A DNA stretch of 64,000 nt from GCA-2711565 sp963664245 (GTDB lineage: Bacteria > Bacteroidota > Bacteroidia > Bacteroidales > GCA-2711565), in the NCBI GenBank assembly GCA_963664245.1, contig OY760934.1:1364001-1428000 (forward strand). The letters run 5' to 3'. Position numbers and translations under genes: made by a program. Within the stretch, counting starts at the first letter, position 1. Each line of letters starts with the position of its first letter. The notes beneath the pieces are model-generated. The model was given only the letters and a program-made list of their open reading frames with translations, was not told the DNA's origin and made no database searches. Of the stretch, positions 43,705 to 53,978 are shown piece after piece.

Positions 43705-45180
43705 TTAGTTAGGAATATTGCCGAATTCTAGTTCATTATCAGGCAATGGAAAAATGAAACTTTCCGGTGTTGTTTCAACAAAGTTATTCGAATTCATAGC
43801 TGGAATTTGTGTGTAACCCAAACGTTTGTACAAATACATCAATTGTCCCTCCAAGTATGTTTCTTTTCGGAATTCCTTTACAATTACATTCATAATTTCT
43901 CCTTCGGTAGCCCCGCTTAAGTCTTCAATAATGACTTCTCTCTTGGTTCTGATTCTATCCAAATAAGCCAAAGCCTGGGGTTTATCGGTCTCTAACAAAG
44001 CTTCAGCAGCAATCAACATCATCTCGGTAATACGAATCAATGGGACAGTTTTGTATTGTAATACTCCGGACGAAATAGGCTGGTCGTATTTTGTTGAAAC
44101 CGTTAAATCGCCATTTCCGTTTTCCGAGAATAAATATAAATACCTCCAGTCGTTAATTCCTGGGCCTGGATCAGCATCCATCCACCAGGATGGTGGGGGG
44201 ATCAATACCTCAAAGGCATAAGCAGCATAATTGGTAGTTCCATTACCTGCGTGATATTGGTTGTCTTGTATTCCAAACCAGGTATTGTAAAGGTTTCCCA
44301 GTTGGGTTACATTTAAAGCCGCAACAACCTCGTTGATAAATAGCACATCTTTCTCTCCCTGATTAACGTTAACAAGGTTGCTGATGTTTACCCATTTCCA
44401 GTCAAATTCATTAATCACTTTTTGGGCATAGATTAAGGCATTGGCTTTATCACCCATAGTAATATAAACCCTTGCTTTTAGGGCTAAAACAGCGTAATAA
44501 TTCATGCGGTATCTGCGGTTATTCGGATCAAAGAATTTCCCGTCATAGTTATGTCCCAGAATAGGATCAGTTTCCTGTAATAAAACTTCAGCTTTATCCA
44601 AATCTGTCAAAATATGCTCATAAACCTGGTCAGCCGTTAAGTGAGGATATCTTACCCTTTCAAAGGTAGAAACGTAAGGAATTTGCGGGTTTTCACCAGC
44701 ATCCTGATAAGCGTCACCAAACAAGCGCAAGGCATCAAAGTGCAAAAATGCACGGATAGCTAAAGCTTCTGCCTTGATCATTTTATAATCAGTATCTACA
44801 AATAAATTCGCATTTTCATCAATGTTATCTAAAATGATATTATCATTAACAATCGCATTATATAATCCTTTCCATATTGCTGCAATTTGGTTCTTCGTAT
44901 TAGGGTCGTCAAATGCAAAATCTGGGAAAGTCCAGTTCCAGGTATTGTTAATGTTTTGGGCTACCTGTTCAACAGCACCATACATTAGGTGATGTCCGTA
45001 AAGGTTTTCGTTTGTCATGTTTATATATACACCATTTAAGGTCTCATGAAAACCATCAGCCGTAGAAATTTGATCGGTCAGATCAATATCTGTTGCAGGT
45101 TGTACATCTAGCCACTTGTCGCATGAGGAAAATGCTTGTGACAGAAGTACTACGATTATAATTAATGTTTTATTTTTCAT
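43705..45180 (-). CDS. SusD/RagB family lipoprotein (locus 3)
   Basis: 491 residues from the ATG at 45180, giving lipoprotein signal MKNKTLIIIVVLLSQAFSSC (Cys20). An ATG at 45273 is in frame but would put 31 polar residues before the signal peptide. Core motifs AEALAIRAFLHFDALRLFGDAYQ, YAVLALKARVYITMGDKANALIYAQKVI and the C-terminal VKEFRKETYLEGQLMYLYKRLG are those of the family, although the closing block differs from the RRxEL form of the other SusDs here. It is not a close paralogue of the cassette A and B SusDs. Confidence 0.95.
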   Translation of the reverse strand: MKNKTLIIIVVLLSQAFSSCDKWLDVQPATDIDLTDQISTADGFHETLNGVYINMTNENLYGHHLMYGAVEQVAQNINNTWNWTFPDFAFDDPNTKNQIAAIWKGLYNAIVNDNIILDNIDENANLFVDTDYKMIKAEALAIRAFLHFDALRLFGDAYQDAGENPQIPYVSTFERVRYPHLTADQVYEHILTDLDKAEVLLQETDPILGHNYDGKFFDPNNRRYRMNYYAVLALKARVYITMGDKANALIYAQKVINEFDWKWVNISNLVNVNQGEKDVLFINEVVAALNVTQLGNLYNTWFGIQDNQYHAGNGTTNYAAYAFEVLIPPPSWWMDADPGPGINDWRYLYLFSENGNGDLTVSTKYDQPISSGVLQYKTVPLIRITEMMLIAAEALLETDKPQALAYLDRIRTKREVIIEDLSGATEGEIMNVIVKEFRKETYLEGQLMYLYKRLGYTQIPAMNSNNFVETTPESFIFPLPDNELEFGNIPN

Positions 45181-45282
45181 ATATATAATTTTTTTATTGT
45201 CTTTAGGCGGAAGTACTTTTCTAAATAAATGTTCACAAATTTTGTTCAATTTATCGTAGTTAGCATTCATCATACTTAATCA

Positions 45283-48200
45283 TTAAAAATTAGCACGTAA
45301 CGAAAGTGTAAATGAGCGTGCATAAGGATAGCTAAATCCACGTTCTCTTTGAACAGTTGACCAATAAAAGAGGTCATTCATATTTAGTGTCAATCTCATC
45401 GATTCCATGCCAAGATGCTTATAAAAAGAAGCCGGCACATTATAATTAATGTTGATTGAGCTCAAGTGTAAAAGGTTTTGGGTTTGTACAAAACGGGAAC
45501 TAGCTGGGGTAGTTTGGTTTCTGGATCCTAAGCTGATGTTGTAATTAGTTTTATATTTTACCACATCTCCGGGTTGGCGCCAGGTTTCTTCCAGTGCCCT
45601 GCGGTCTACGTTATACGATTTGTCTGAATTTTCAATTTTGTCAACCAAAGTATAATTATACACCTGACCTCCAAATTCGTAACTAAATATCAGACCTACT
45701 TCAAAGTCTTTATATGAAATATTAGTTCCAAAAGTTCCGCGCAAATCGGGTTCGGCATCTCCAACAACTACTTTATCGGAAGCATTCCAAATAAAAGTCG
45801 GTTTTCCGTTTTTATCAAGGAAAAGCTCCTGTCCGGTCATAGGATCAATACCTAACGATCGAACAGCCCAAATCGCTGTATTCGACTGACCTTCCTGGTA
45901 TCTTACTAAGAACCTGTGTGAAGCTTCTTTTTGCTGTCTTCCACTTCCAAGGTTATCATCTTGAGCAACCTCATCTGCTGTAAGTCCGCTTCTGTCACTA
46001 TACTGGTTATATGCCTCCAATGAGTTACCAATGGCTAAAATTTGTGATTTATTTTGCGAGCCATTTACAAAAACACTCCATTTTATATCCTTCTCATTAA
46101 GAAGTTGGGCACGTAAGGCAAATTCAAACCCTTTGTTCTCCATTTCACCAAGGTTTTCCATAAATGAGTCAAATCCTGTTGAAGGAGGCGTGCTAAGAGG
46201 AATTACCATCTCTGTTGTTTTTTTGACATAATAGGTGAACGAACCACTAATTTTGCTGTTGAACAATTCAAACTCCAATCCAAGATCGGTGGTTTTGGTT
46301 GTTTGCCATTTTAGGTTTTCATTCCCTAATCCTACCAAATGAGATCCCAGTAACCCTAAATATCTTTGAGAAGTGTAATATTGTACAATATTTTTGGCCT
46401 GATAAGAAGAAAAATTAATGGAACCTGTTTCACCATAAGTTCCCCTGATTCTTAACTTGTTAAAAATTTTACTTTCTTCCAGAAATTTTTCTTTGTGAAT
46501 GTTCCATCCCAAACCGCCACTAAAAAATCCGGCCGATTTATCTTTATCACCATATTGAGAAGAACCGTCCATCCGGTAGGTAAAATCAGCAAAATAACGA
46601 TCTTTGTATGTATAGCCGATAAGTCCTAAAACACCAATTAAACGATTTCTGCCTTCAAGTGAAACAGGAAGGTTTCCATCACCATATCCTGATGAATAAG
46701 CAGGATCAGCGTATTTTTTTGCTGCAAACCCCTGAGCCTGGAACCCTAAAGAACGATAAGTATCTTCAGAAATATTAAAGGCTAACGATACATTAATGAA
46801 ATGCTTGTTGAAATCTTTCATGAAGTTGAAAGAGGCATTGCCATAATAACGTTCAGTGGTTTTGCGGGTAAATGAATATTCCCCTTTTTCATCAATATCA
46901 TATTGATTACCCCAGTAAACATAAGATTGAGGCGACCTGAACCATTCATTCTCACTTGAGTTATGGGTATACGAAACATTTGCTTTAAACAGTAAAGATG
47001 GGTACAACTTCCATTCTATAGCAAAATTATTGTTGATATCGGTATATTTTGTTTCGTCTGTATTTCCAACACTTGCTTCAAAAATTGGATTATAATACGG
47101 AAGACTTCTATATCCTTCATCATAATCATTATAATAACGATATTTTTCAATTAAATTACCTTGCTCATCATGTATCGGGAAATAAGGTTGCATGCTAGTA
47201 TAGGCGTTGAAATCGCCATAAGGGGATTCTTCACTTTTACTTTTATCTACGGACAATTTGTTTCTAAAAATAAGTTTATCGTTGGCATTATAAGCTAAAG
47301 TAACGGCAATACCCAAATTTTCCCTAGAGGAAGCTTTCATAACGCCCGGACGGTTCTGATAATTCAAATCTAGCATGTATCTCATGCGTTTATCACCCCC
47401 CATCAAATTCAACGAATGTTTTTGCCCAACCACATTCCTAACCGGCTGTTTGATCCAATCTGTATTTACTCCTTTTTGAACTAAACGTTCAACTTCTTCT
47501 GCAACATATCTCTGTGCATGAACAAAGTTTAAAATATTGAGTTCTTTTTGTAATTGGAAAAGTTCCTCTGCATTTAAAAGGTTATACGATCTTAAATCAG
47601 GGAAATTGAAATCGAGGTTAAAATTATAAGACAATTTTAATTCGCCAGATTTAGGTTGGATTGTTTTAATAACAATTACACCGTTAGCAGCTCGTGAACC
47701 ATATATAGCTGTTGCAGAAGCATCTTTCAAAATGGTAACCGACTCAACCCTGTTCATATCCAAATCAAATACTTTTTCGAGGGTTGTTTGAAAATCATCC
47801 AAAATAAAAATCGGCAAGTTGGGGTCGCCAGATAAATTGGCTCTTCCAAGACCTTCTACACCAGGAGTATCAAAAACAGCTTCGCCACGTAAACGGATTT
47901 CAGGTAGGGCATTCGGGTTAGAACCTAAATCGTTATTTTCCATAATGTTTAACGAAGGGTCCAAAGTACTTAAACTTTTTACAAGGTTTTGAGTTCCTAC
48001 AGATTTAAGTTCCTCTGCTTTGAAAGTTGTAGCTGTACCGGTAAAACTTTCTGATCTCCGTTCAATAATGCCCGTAACCACAACCTCATCAAGGTTTGTT
48101 GAAGCCTCTTTGAGGGTTACGTTAAAAACACGGTTCTGACCAACAGTAAAAATTTGGGGGTCAAAACCCATAAAACTAAATTTGATTTGAGAATTTTCAT

Positions 48201-48735
48201 TTTTTACTGCAAACTTGAAGTTACCATTAACATCAGCAGCAACACCCCTGTAAGTGCCAACTTCCATAATATTTGCACCCGGCAGAGGATTTCCCTCTTC
48301 ATCTTTTACAAGCCCCGTAATACTTACCAGGTTTTCATTTGTAAGTTTTTTTGGGGAGGAGGTAGTTTTAGGTACAGGGGTAATTACAATAGCCCCATCA
48401 ACAACTTCAAACCCCAATTCGTAACCTTTAAGAGCCGCTTTTAATACGGTTTCAATTGTTACATTTTCAAGATTTAAATTAATGTTTACAACATCCTTGA
48501 CTTCGTTCTTGTTAAACAAAAACTGGAAGTCAACTTTTTTTTGCAATTCTTTAATCACTTGTACTAAAGTTGCATTTTCAACTTTAATACTAACCTTGGT
48601 TTCCAAAATATTTTGTGCATAAGATTGATGCACGCCCATTGTTAGAAACAGGATCAATGTTAGGCTCAATGACCTTAACTTTTGTCTTGATGCTCCCCCA
48701 TAGAGAAAACAACAAATAGTTTTGATTTTTTTCAT
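45283..48735 (-). CDS. SusC/RagA TonB-dependent receptor with STN domain (locus 3)
   Basis: 1150 residues. Signal peptide ending near QSYAQ (residue 41), STN domain ~43-117 (TLVQVIKELQKKVDFQFLF; VVDGAIVITP), carboxypeptidase-regulatory-like domain ~134-208 (GLVKDEEGNPLPGANIMEVG), plug ~215-365 (LDEVVVTGIIERRSES; VESVTILKDASATAIYGSRA), then barrel ending SFTLSLRANF. The STN domain pairs it with the FecR and ECF genes upstream. Its neighbours (DUF4843, PKD-like, TlpA, M16 peptidase) form a set repeatedly found together in Bacteroidota and suggest peptide uptake. Sequence is clearly distinct from the two cassette SusCs. Confidence 0.95.
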   Translation of the reverse strand: MKKIKTICCFLYGGASRQKLRSLSLTLILFLTMGVHQSYAQNILETKVSIKVENATLVQVIKELQKKVDFQFLFNKNEVKDVVNINLNLENVTIETVLKAALKGYELGFEVVDGAIVITPVPKTTSSPKKLTNENLVSITGLVKDEEGNPLPGANIMEVGTYRGVAADVNGNFKFAVKNENSQIKFSFMGFDPQIFTVGQNRVFNVTLKEASTNLDEVVVTGIIERRSESFTGTATTFKAEELKSVGTQNLVKSLSTLDPSLNIMENNDLGSNPNALPEIRLRGEAVFDTPGVEGLGRANLSGDPNLPIFILDDFQTTLEKVFDLDMNRVESVTILKDASATAIYGSRAANGVIVIKTIQPKSGELKLSYNFNLDFNFPDLRSYNLLNAEELFQLQKELNILNFVHAQRYVAEEVERLVQKGVNTDWIKQPVRNVVGQKHSLNLMGGDKRMRYMLDLNYQNRPGVMKASSRENLGIAVTLAYNANDKLIFRNKLSVDKSKSEESPYGDFNAYTSMQPYFPIHDEQGNLIEKYRYYNDYDEGYRSLPYYNPIFEASVGNTDETKYTDINNNFAIEWKLYPSLLFKANVSYTHNSSENEWFRSPQSYVYWGNQYDIDEKGEYSFTRKTTERYYGNASFNFMKDFNKHFINVSLAFNISEDTYRSLGFQAQGFAAKKYADPAYSSGYGDGNLPVSLEGRNRLIGVLGLIGYTYKDRYFADFTYRMDGSSQYGDKDKSAGFFSGGLGWNIHKEKFLEESKIFNKLRIRGTYGETGSINFSSYQAKNIVQYYTSQRYLGLLGSHLVGLGNENLKWQTTKTTDLGLEFELFNSKISGSFTYYVKKTTEMVIPLSTPPSTGFDSFMENLGEMENKGFEFALRAQLLNEKDIKWSVFVNGSQNKSQILAIGNSLEAYNQYSDRSGLTADEVAQDDNLGSGRQQKEASHRFLVRYQEGQSNTAIWAVRSLGIDPMTGQELFLDKNGKPTFIWNASDKVVVGDAEPDLRGTFGTNISYKDFEVGLIFSYEFGGQVYNYTLVDKIENSDKSYNVDRRALEETWRQPGDVVKYKTNYNISLGSRNQTTPASSRFVQTQNLLHLSSININYNVPASFYKHLGMESMRLTLNMNDLFYWSTVQRERGFSYPYARSFTLSLRANF

Positions 48736-48768
48736 AAATTTGTATTTCGTTAAAACTGGTATTTAATT

Positions 48769-48822
48769 AAGTACCTGAGGGGGTGGAAATGCTGGTTCAT
48801 TTTCATCCCTTTTTTAGTACTT
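48769..48822 (-). promoter_or_regulatory. Imperfect stem-loop between FecR and SusC (locus 3)
   Basis: An imperfect inverted repeat (48780-48791 with 48798-48809, two mismatches in 12) is framed by AAGTAC (48769-48774) and GTACTT (48817-48822). It sits at the same FecR-SusC junction as the hairpins in cassettes A and B. Confidence 0.45.
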
Positions 48823-48833
48823 TTTTCTTTATT

Positions 48834-50030
48834 CTAATAGACTAATACGGAATTTTCCGATAATTTAAAGCTCACACTTGTTGATTTAGATATTATCTTT
48901 AAATGAGGATTTATATCCTTATATTTTAAAAGATTTCCGGTAAACTCTAACTGTTTCAAGTCTTCAAATTCATAAAACACTTCAAGATCGTACCACCTGC
49001 TGAAAACTTTCATTATTTCTTCGAGGCTCAAATTTTCAAAAGCAAAAACCCCGTCTTTCCACGAAGCATATAATTTCGCATCAACGTTTTTAACCTGGAT
49101 ATCTTTTTCTCCCTCTAAAATTATTGCCTGTTCACCCGGTTCTAATTCCGCCATTTTAACGCCTGCCGGGCTGTTATTATAAACCGAGACTTTCCCTTCA
49201 AGCAGGGTGGTTTCTATCCGATGATCTTCTTCGTAAGCTTTCACATTAAAGCTGGTACCCAACACTTTAATTGAAGCACCCTTATTGGTAAATACAATAA
49301 ATGGCTTTTCAGGATTGTGAGCCACTTCAAAATACGCTTCTCCGTAAAGGATTTTTACCTCCCGGGTATCGCCGGTGAAGCTAGTGGGATACATCATTTT
49401 TGTTGCTGAGTTAATCCAAACTTTTGTTCCATCGGCCAAAGTAAGGCTTGATTCTGCTTTGCGCGGAACATCAATAATATTTATCAGCGGTTTTTCTTTT
49501 TGTTGTTTTTGAACCCTAACGCTATCCTTTTGATAAGTAATTTGCCCATCAGATAATTGAATATTTGTTCCGTCAGATTCCTTTAAATCTTTTTTTGCAT
49601 TTAGCAATTCTACGGTTGATCCGTCAGATAAGGTCAACATAGCATTTTTAGTCCCTGATTTTATAATTGGTGCATTTCCTAGTTCATAATATTTTGCGCT
49701 AGGCCCAATAAGCAGATAAAGCAGCAAAGCCGTTGCCAACAATATTAAAATGGAAGCGGCATAAGGCAATAATTGCCTGACAGAAATTGTTTTGCGCCTC
49801 AGCGTTCTTCGTTCAACTTCTCTCCAGGCAGCATTCATATCAAGCCGTTTAATAAAGCCATATGACTTTGAATCATGATATGATTTGATGAAATCCTGAA
49901 AAGCTTTCCGGTTCTTTTCATCAGAAAGATACCATTGCTTTAAAACACTTAAATTTTTTTCGCTAATGCTTTTTGCACAAAACTCAAGCATTAGGTTTTC
50001 GATTTTTTTATTTGAATTTTTTAATACCAT
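48834..50030 (-). CDS. FecR-type sigma regulator (locus 3)
   Basis: 398 residues. N-terminal cytoplasmic part with a small helical domain (~1-75), one membrane helix (LLPYAASILILLATALLLYLL, ~85-110), periplasmic FecR domain (IDVPRKAESSLTLADGTKVW; LYGEAYFEVAHNPEKPF; VLGTSFNVKAYEED) and C-terminal DUF4974-like domain (~320-398) with SLEEIMKVFSRWYDLEVFY. Receives the signal from the SusC STN domain and controls the sigma factor encoded upstream. Confidence 0.93.
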   Translation of the reverse strand: MVLKNSNKKIENLMLEFCAKSISEKNLSVLKQWYLSDEKNRKAFQDFIKSYHDSKSYGFIKRLDMNAAWREVERRTLRRKTISVRQLLPYAASILILLATALLLYLLIGPSAKYYELGNAPIIKSGTKNAMLTLSDGSTVELLNAKKDLKESDGTNIQLSDGQITYQKDSVRVQKQQKEKPLINIIDVPRKAESSLTLADGTKVWINSATKMMYPTSFTGDTREVKILYGEAYFEVAHNPEKPFIVFTNKGASIKVLGTSFNVKAYEEDHRIETTLLEGKVSVYNNSPAGVKMAELEPGEQAIILEGEKDIQVKNVDAKLYASWKDGVFAFENLSLEEIMKVFSRWYDLEVFYEFEDLKQLEFTGNLLKYKDINPHLKIISKSTSVSFKLSENSVLVY

Positions 50031-50047
50031 GGGATTTAATTACATCT

Positions 50048-50078
50048 TTATGATGAAAAAAATGTGAATTCGGGTGAA
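50048..50078 (-). promoter_or_regulatory. Candidate ECF promoter of FecR (locus 3)
   Basis: Minus-strand TTCACCC (50078-50072) and TCATAA (50053-50048) are 18 bases apart, 17 bases before the FecR ATG. The layout is the same as before the cassette A FecR. Confidence 0.4.
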
Positions 50079-50154
50079 AAAAAATTAAAAAAATTTATTT
50101 TTTTCAAATTAAGCATTAAAATACGAGAAGTAAAAAAATACGGCGAGGAAGGTT

Positions 50155-50712
50155 TTAGGAATCTCTTTTTACCAACAATAATAATATGATAGAATCTATT
50201 GAAGATCTTAATTTTTTTAAAGCCCTTGCCAGCTGTGTTTTCACGGTATTAATAGAAATCCCTAATTTTTCGGCAACTTCTTTATATTTCAAATCATTTA
50301 GAACCACCTCTAAAAAAACCTCTCTGCTTTTTTCGGGCAGAGCTTCAATTTCTTGTTGCAGGCGTTCTTCAAGGACACTTAATTCGCTTTTATCGAGTTC
50401 TTCTATTTTAACTTCTATATCTTCAACCGCCTCAAAAATGTATTTGTTTTTCTGCCTTAAAAAGTTTAGCGCATTATTTCTAATAGACGTAAACAAATAA
50501 CTTTTCAGGTTCATATTGATATTCAAATACATTTTATTGTTCCAAAACTTAACAAAAAAATCCTGAACAATATCTTCGGCATCCTGATACGAATCAATAA
50601 ATTTTACGGCATAAATACACAATGGCATATAAAAAGAATCAAATAATTCTTTATACACTTTTTGATCCCCTTTTTTAAGGCATTCAATGATATGTTCGTC
50701 TGAACCGTGCAT
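50155..50712 (-). CDS. ECF RNA polymerase sigma factor (locus 3)
   Basis: 185 residues, sigma-70 regions 2 and 4 only. Region 2: FIDSYQDAEDIVQDFFVKFWNNKMYL; region 4: LPEKSREVFLEVVLNDLKYKEVAEKLGISINTVKTQLARALKKL. FecR lies 124 bases downstream. A good promoter stands directly before the start codon. It should drive its FecR and the SusC-SusD-DUF4843-PKD operon. Confidence 0.95.
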   Translation of the reverse strand: MHGSDEHIIECLKKGDQKVYKELFDSFYMPLCIYAVKFIDSYQDAEDIVQDFFVKFWNNKMYLNINMNLKSYLFTSIRNNALNFLRQKNKYIFEAVEDIEVKIEELDKSELSVLEERLQQEIEALPEKSREVFLEVVLNDLKYKEVAEKLGISINTVKTQLARALKKLRSSIDSIILLLLVKRDS

Positions 50713-50719
50713 TTGCGGT

Positions 50720-50751
50720 CAAAAATAGAGGTTTGTCCGTTCTTTTCCAAA
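50720..50751 (-). promoter_or_regulatory. Housekeeping promoter of the locus 3 ECF sigma gene
   Basis: Minus-strand TTTG (50751-50748), 20-base spacer, TATTTTTG (50727-50720), matching the Bacteroidota consensus TTTG-N19/21-TAnnTTTG. The ATG at 50712 is seven bases after the -7 box, so the mRNA is predicted to be almost leaderless. Confidence 0.75.
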
Positions 50752-50946
50752 TAGGAAAAATATCCATAAAATGTTGAATAATTAAAAAAGCTGTTTGCTT
50801 AGCAGAAAAGGTTGTGTTCTGCAAAAAATTATTGCTTTTGTTAATAAAGGTTAATTTTTACTTAAAAAAGGGAAAACAGGTCACCTTATATAAATAATAA
50901 GTGTCTTAAGTATAAAGACGAATTCTAAATTTAAATAAAAATAATT

Positions 50947-53748
50947 ATGCGAAAAATTACAACTTTATTTCTTATCGCTTTATTTGGCTTATCATTCCAA
51001 CTTAAAGCACAAGAAATCCCTATGGACCCAGCCTTAAGATACGGCAAACTGGATAATGGTATGACGTATTATATCAGGCATAATGAAGAGCCCAAAGAAA
51101 GGGCCAGCTTTTATATTGCCCAAAACGTAGGTGCTATCCTTGAAAACGATGAGCAAAACGGATTGGCTCACTTTTTAGAGCACATGTCGTTTAACGGAAC
51201 CCAACATTTTCCCGGTAAAGGAATCATTAAATTCTTGGAAAAACACGGGGTTACTTTTGGCAAAGATATCAATGCTTACACTGCTCAAGACGAAACCGTT
51301 TATAATTTAAGCAATGTTCCTACCACTAAAGATGGGCTACTGGATTCTTGTTTATTGGTTTTAAATGATTGGTCAAATTATTTATTACTTACCGAGGAAG
51401 AAATTGACGCAGAAAGAGGTGTAATCACCGAAGAGTGGAGAACACGCCGCAATTCCCGATTCAGGGTAATGGCTAAACAAAATAAAGCTTTATTAGCAGG
51501 TAGTAAATATGGCGAACGCGATGTTATTGGTAGCCTGGACGTAATCAAAAACCATGATTATAAAACCCTTCGCGACTTTTACCACGATTGGTACCGAACC
51601 GATTTACAGGCAATCATCATTGTAGGAGATTTTGACGTAGATGAAATGGAAGCAAAAGTAAAAGAACTTTTCTCAAAAATCCCTGCCGTTAAAAACCCAA
51701 AGAAAAGAGAATATTTTACTATTCCTGATAACGATGAACCAAACTATGCCTTGGCAACAGATAAAGAGTCAAGATTTTTTGCTGTTGGAGTAATCAGCAA
51801 AACCCCTAAAGCAACAAGAGAAGAAAAAAATGATAAATCTTACCTGGAAGGCCTTTATAAAAGAGCATTATTTAATCAAATGGTAGGTGCACGTATCCAG
51901 GAACAAATGCAAAATCAACCCCCATTTTTACAAGCCCAGGTTCAACTTGGAGGCTTCTTAGGAGATAAAAATTCGGCTGCAGTATTTGCTGTTTATCCTG
52001 AAGGAAAATGGGAAAAAGCATTCAGAGGTGCTGCTGAGTTAACAGAAAAAATTCGTCGTTACGGATTTACGCAAGATGAACTGGACCGTGCTAAAACCAA
52101 TCTTTTAGCATCCTTTGAAAATGCCTACAAAATGCGCGAAAAAACAAACCACGATGCGTACGCAAAAGAGTACAAATCGCATTTTATAGGTAATGAACCT
52201 GTAGCAGGTATTGAATATGAGTTTGAGGTATTGAAAGATTTGGCTGAGAAGTTAGATTTAAGCGAATTTAAAGCCATGGCTCAGGATTTATTGAGCAAGA
52301 AAAACATGAGCGTTATTGTAAATGGCCCGGAAAAAGAAGGCGTTGAATATCCATCAAAAGAAGATGTATTAAGGGTTATTGACGAAGTTAAATCATCAGA
52401 TATTGAAGCATATAAAGACTCGTTCGTTGACAAACCTTTAATTTCGGAAGAACCTAAAGAAGGTGAAATTGTTAGCCGCAAAAACATTAAGGTAGATAAA
52501 CTGGAAGCTACCGAGTTAATTCTCAGCAATGGCATTCGTGTTCTTTACAGAAAATCTGACCTTGAAAAAGAAAATATTGTATGCACTGCAAACTCATGGG
52601 GCGGAACTTCATTGTTAAGCAATGACCAACTTACCAATGCAAGTTTCGTGGGACAATTTATGGGAGAATACGGATTAGGAGATTTCTCTAAAATGGAACT
52701 TCAAAAGAAACTTACCGGAAAAATTGCCGGATGTGGTTTTAGTATTGGTGGTTTATCAGAGAGTATATCTGGAAGAGCAAACCCAAAAGACCTGGAAACC
52801 ATGTTCCAACTAATGTATTTACGTTTTACCCAACCACGCTTTGATGGAAAACAATACATGAACCTTTATTCAAGAACGGTTCAGTCTATTGCCAACATTG
52901 AAAATGATCCTGGAAAAGCTTTTAGAGACTCCGTTTCGGTTACATTAAGCAGCCATCACCCACGGGTTAAACCTTTTACCAAAAATGATATGGAAAAGGT
53001 GTCATTTGGAGAGATGAAACAAATTTACCTGGATCGGTTTGCAAATCCAGCTGATTTTGTGTTTACTTTCAGTGGCAATTTTGACGTTGAAAAATTAGAA
53101 TCATATATTAAAAAATATATTGCATCGCTGCCTACAACCGACGCTAAAGAAACATACAAAGATAATGGAGTAAGAAGGCCTGAAAAAGATGTCAATAACT
53201 ACTTCCAACGCAAACTGGAAACACCTAAAAACACTGTTTATGTCAATCTTTCAAAAGAGGCAAAATATAGCCAGCAAGATGCCATTTACAGTTACGTGAT
53301 TTCTAAATTACTTTCAAAAAGATACCTGGAAGAAATCCGTGAGAAAGAAGGCGGAACTTATGGCGTAAGTGTAAATGCCAGTTTAAACAAACGTCCTTAT
53401 CAACAATTTACCCTTGCATTACAATTTGATTGTGATCCGGAAAAAGCCGATAAATTAAAAGGAATTGCACTGGATGAGATTGATCAATTAACAAAAGGGG
53501 AAATTGTTGAAAAAGACCTGGAAGAAATAAAAAGTAATATTTTGAAAGAACGTTCTGAAGGGGTAAATAAACTTTCTTACTGGCATTCTCTATTAAACAC
53601 TTATGCTATTGAGGACAAATTGGGCATGAATGATACAGAATATGAAAACTTCATTCACTCTATTAATGCCAAAAAAGTTGTAAAAAAAGCGAAAAAATTA
53701 TTAAAAGATGCTGTTAAAGTAGAGGTTATAATGTCACCCGAACAATAA
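50947..53748 (+). CDS. Secreted M16 family zinc peptidase (pitrilysin/insulinase type)
   Basis: 933 residues, signal peptide MRKITTLFLIALFGLSFQLKAQ. The inverted zinc motif is HFLEH (His75, Glu78, His79), with the third ligand in the downstream AERGVITEEWR block. Two M16 halves are present: ~30-480 with the active site and ~510-930, the second catalytically silent, as normal for full-length members. M16 chambers take in peptides and small proteins and cut them. It is divergent from the locus 3 ECF gene, 234 bases apart, and M16 genes commonly accompany SusCD-DUF4843-PKD-TlpA loci, so it likely digests what that system imports. Confidence 0.93.
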   Translation: MRKITTLFLIALFGLSFQLKAQEIPMDPALRYGKLDNGMTYYIRHNEEPKERASFYIAQNVGAILENDEQNGLAHFLEHMSFNGTQHFPGKGIIKFLEKHGVTFGKDINAYTAQDETVYNLSNVPTTKDGLLDSCLLVLNDWSNYLLLTEEEIDAERGVITEEWRTRRNSRFRVMAKQNKALLAGSKYGERDVIGSLDVIKNHDYKTLRDFYHDWYRTDLQAIIIVGDFDVDEMEAKVKELFSKIPAVKNPKKREYFTIPDNDEPNYALATDKESRFFAVGVISKTPKATREEKNDKSYLEGLYKRALFNQMVGARIQEQMQNQPPFLQAQVQLGGFLGDKNSAAVFAVYPEGKWEKAFRGAAELTEKIRRYGFTQDELDRAKTNLLASFENAYKMREKTNHDAYAKEYKSHFIGNEPVAGIEYEFEVLKDLAEKLDLSEFKAMAQDLLSKKNMSVIVNGPEKEGVEYPSKEDVLRVIDEVKSSDIEAYKDSFVDKPLISEEPKEGEIVSRKNIKVDKLEATELILSNGIRVLYRKSDLEKENIVCTANSWGGTSLLSNDQLTNASFVGQFMGEYGLGDFSKMELQKKLTGKIAGCGFSIGGLSESISGRANPKDLETMFQLMYLRFTQPRFDGKQYMNLYSRTVQSIANIENDPGKAFRDSVSVTLSSHHPRVKPFTKNDMEKVSFGEMKQIYLDRFANPADFVFTFSGNFDVEKLESYIKKYIASLPTTDAKETYKDNGVRRPEKDVNNYFQRKLETPKNTVYVNLSKEAKYSQQDAIYSYVISKLLSKRYLEEIREKEGGTYGVSVNASLNKRPYQQFTLALQFDCDPEKADKLKGIALDEIDQLTKGEIVEKDLEEIKSNILKERSEGVNKLSYWHSLLNTYAIEDKLGMNDTEYENFIHSINAKKVVKKAKKLLKDAVKVEVIMSPEQ

Positions 53749-53781
53749 CAGTAAATATAATGTTAGTGTTGTAAGTTAAAA

Positions 53782-53815
53782 AATAAGGCTTCTCTCAACT
53801 GAAAGAAGCCTTATT
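53782..53815 (+). terminator. Terminator after the M16 peptidase gene
   Basis: AATAAGGCTTCT (53782-53793) and AGAAGCCTTATT (53804-53815) form a perfect 12-base stem with a 10-base loop. Confidence 0.85.
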
Positions 53816-53978
53816 AATTCAAAGCCTTTATTGCCTTTTTAACTACTTTTTATTTACAGGTTCTTACTTATAATCAAGCTAATATAAACGAATACCGTTA
53901 AATGATTAACAATATGTCACCCCTTTTTTAGAATTGTTAGTCTTTTAAATATAGAATAACATAAAAAATTCAACGATA

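Noticed and set aside
45181..45273. Longer SusD (locus 3) from an upstream ATG
   Set aside because: It places a polar stretch before a clean lipoprotein signal peptide, which would block export.
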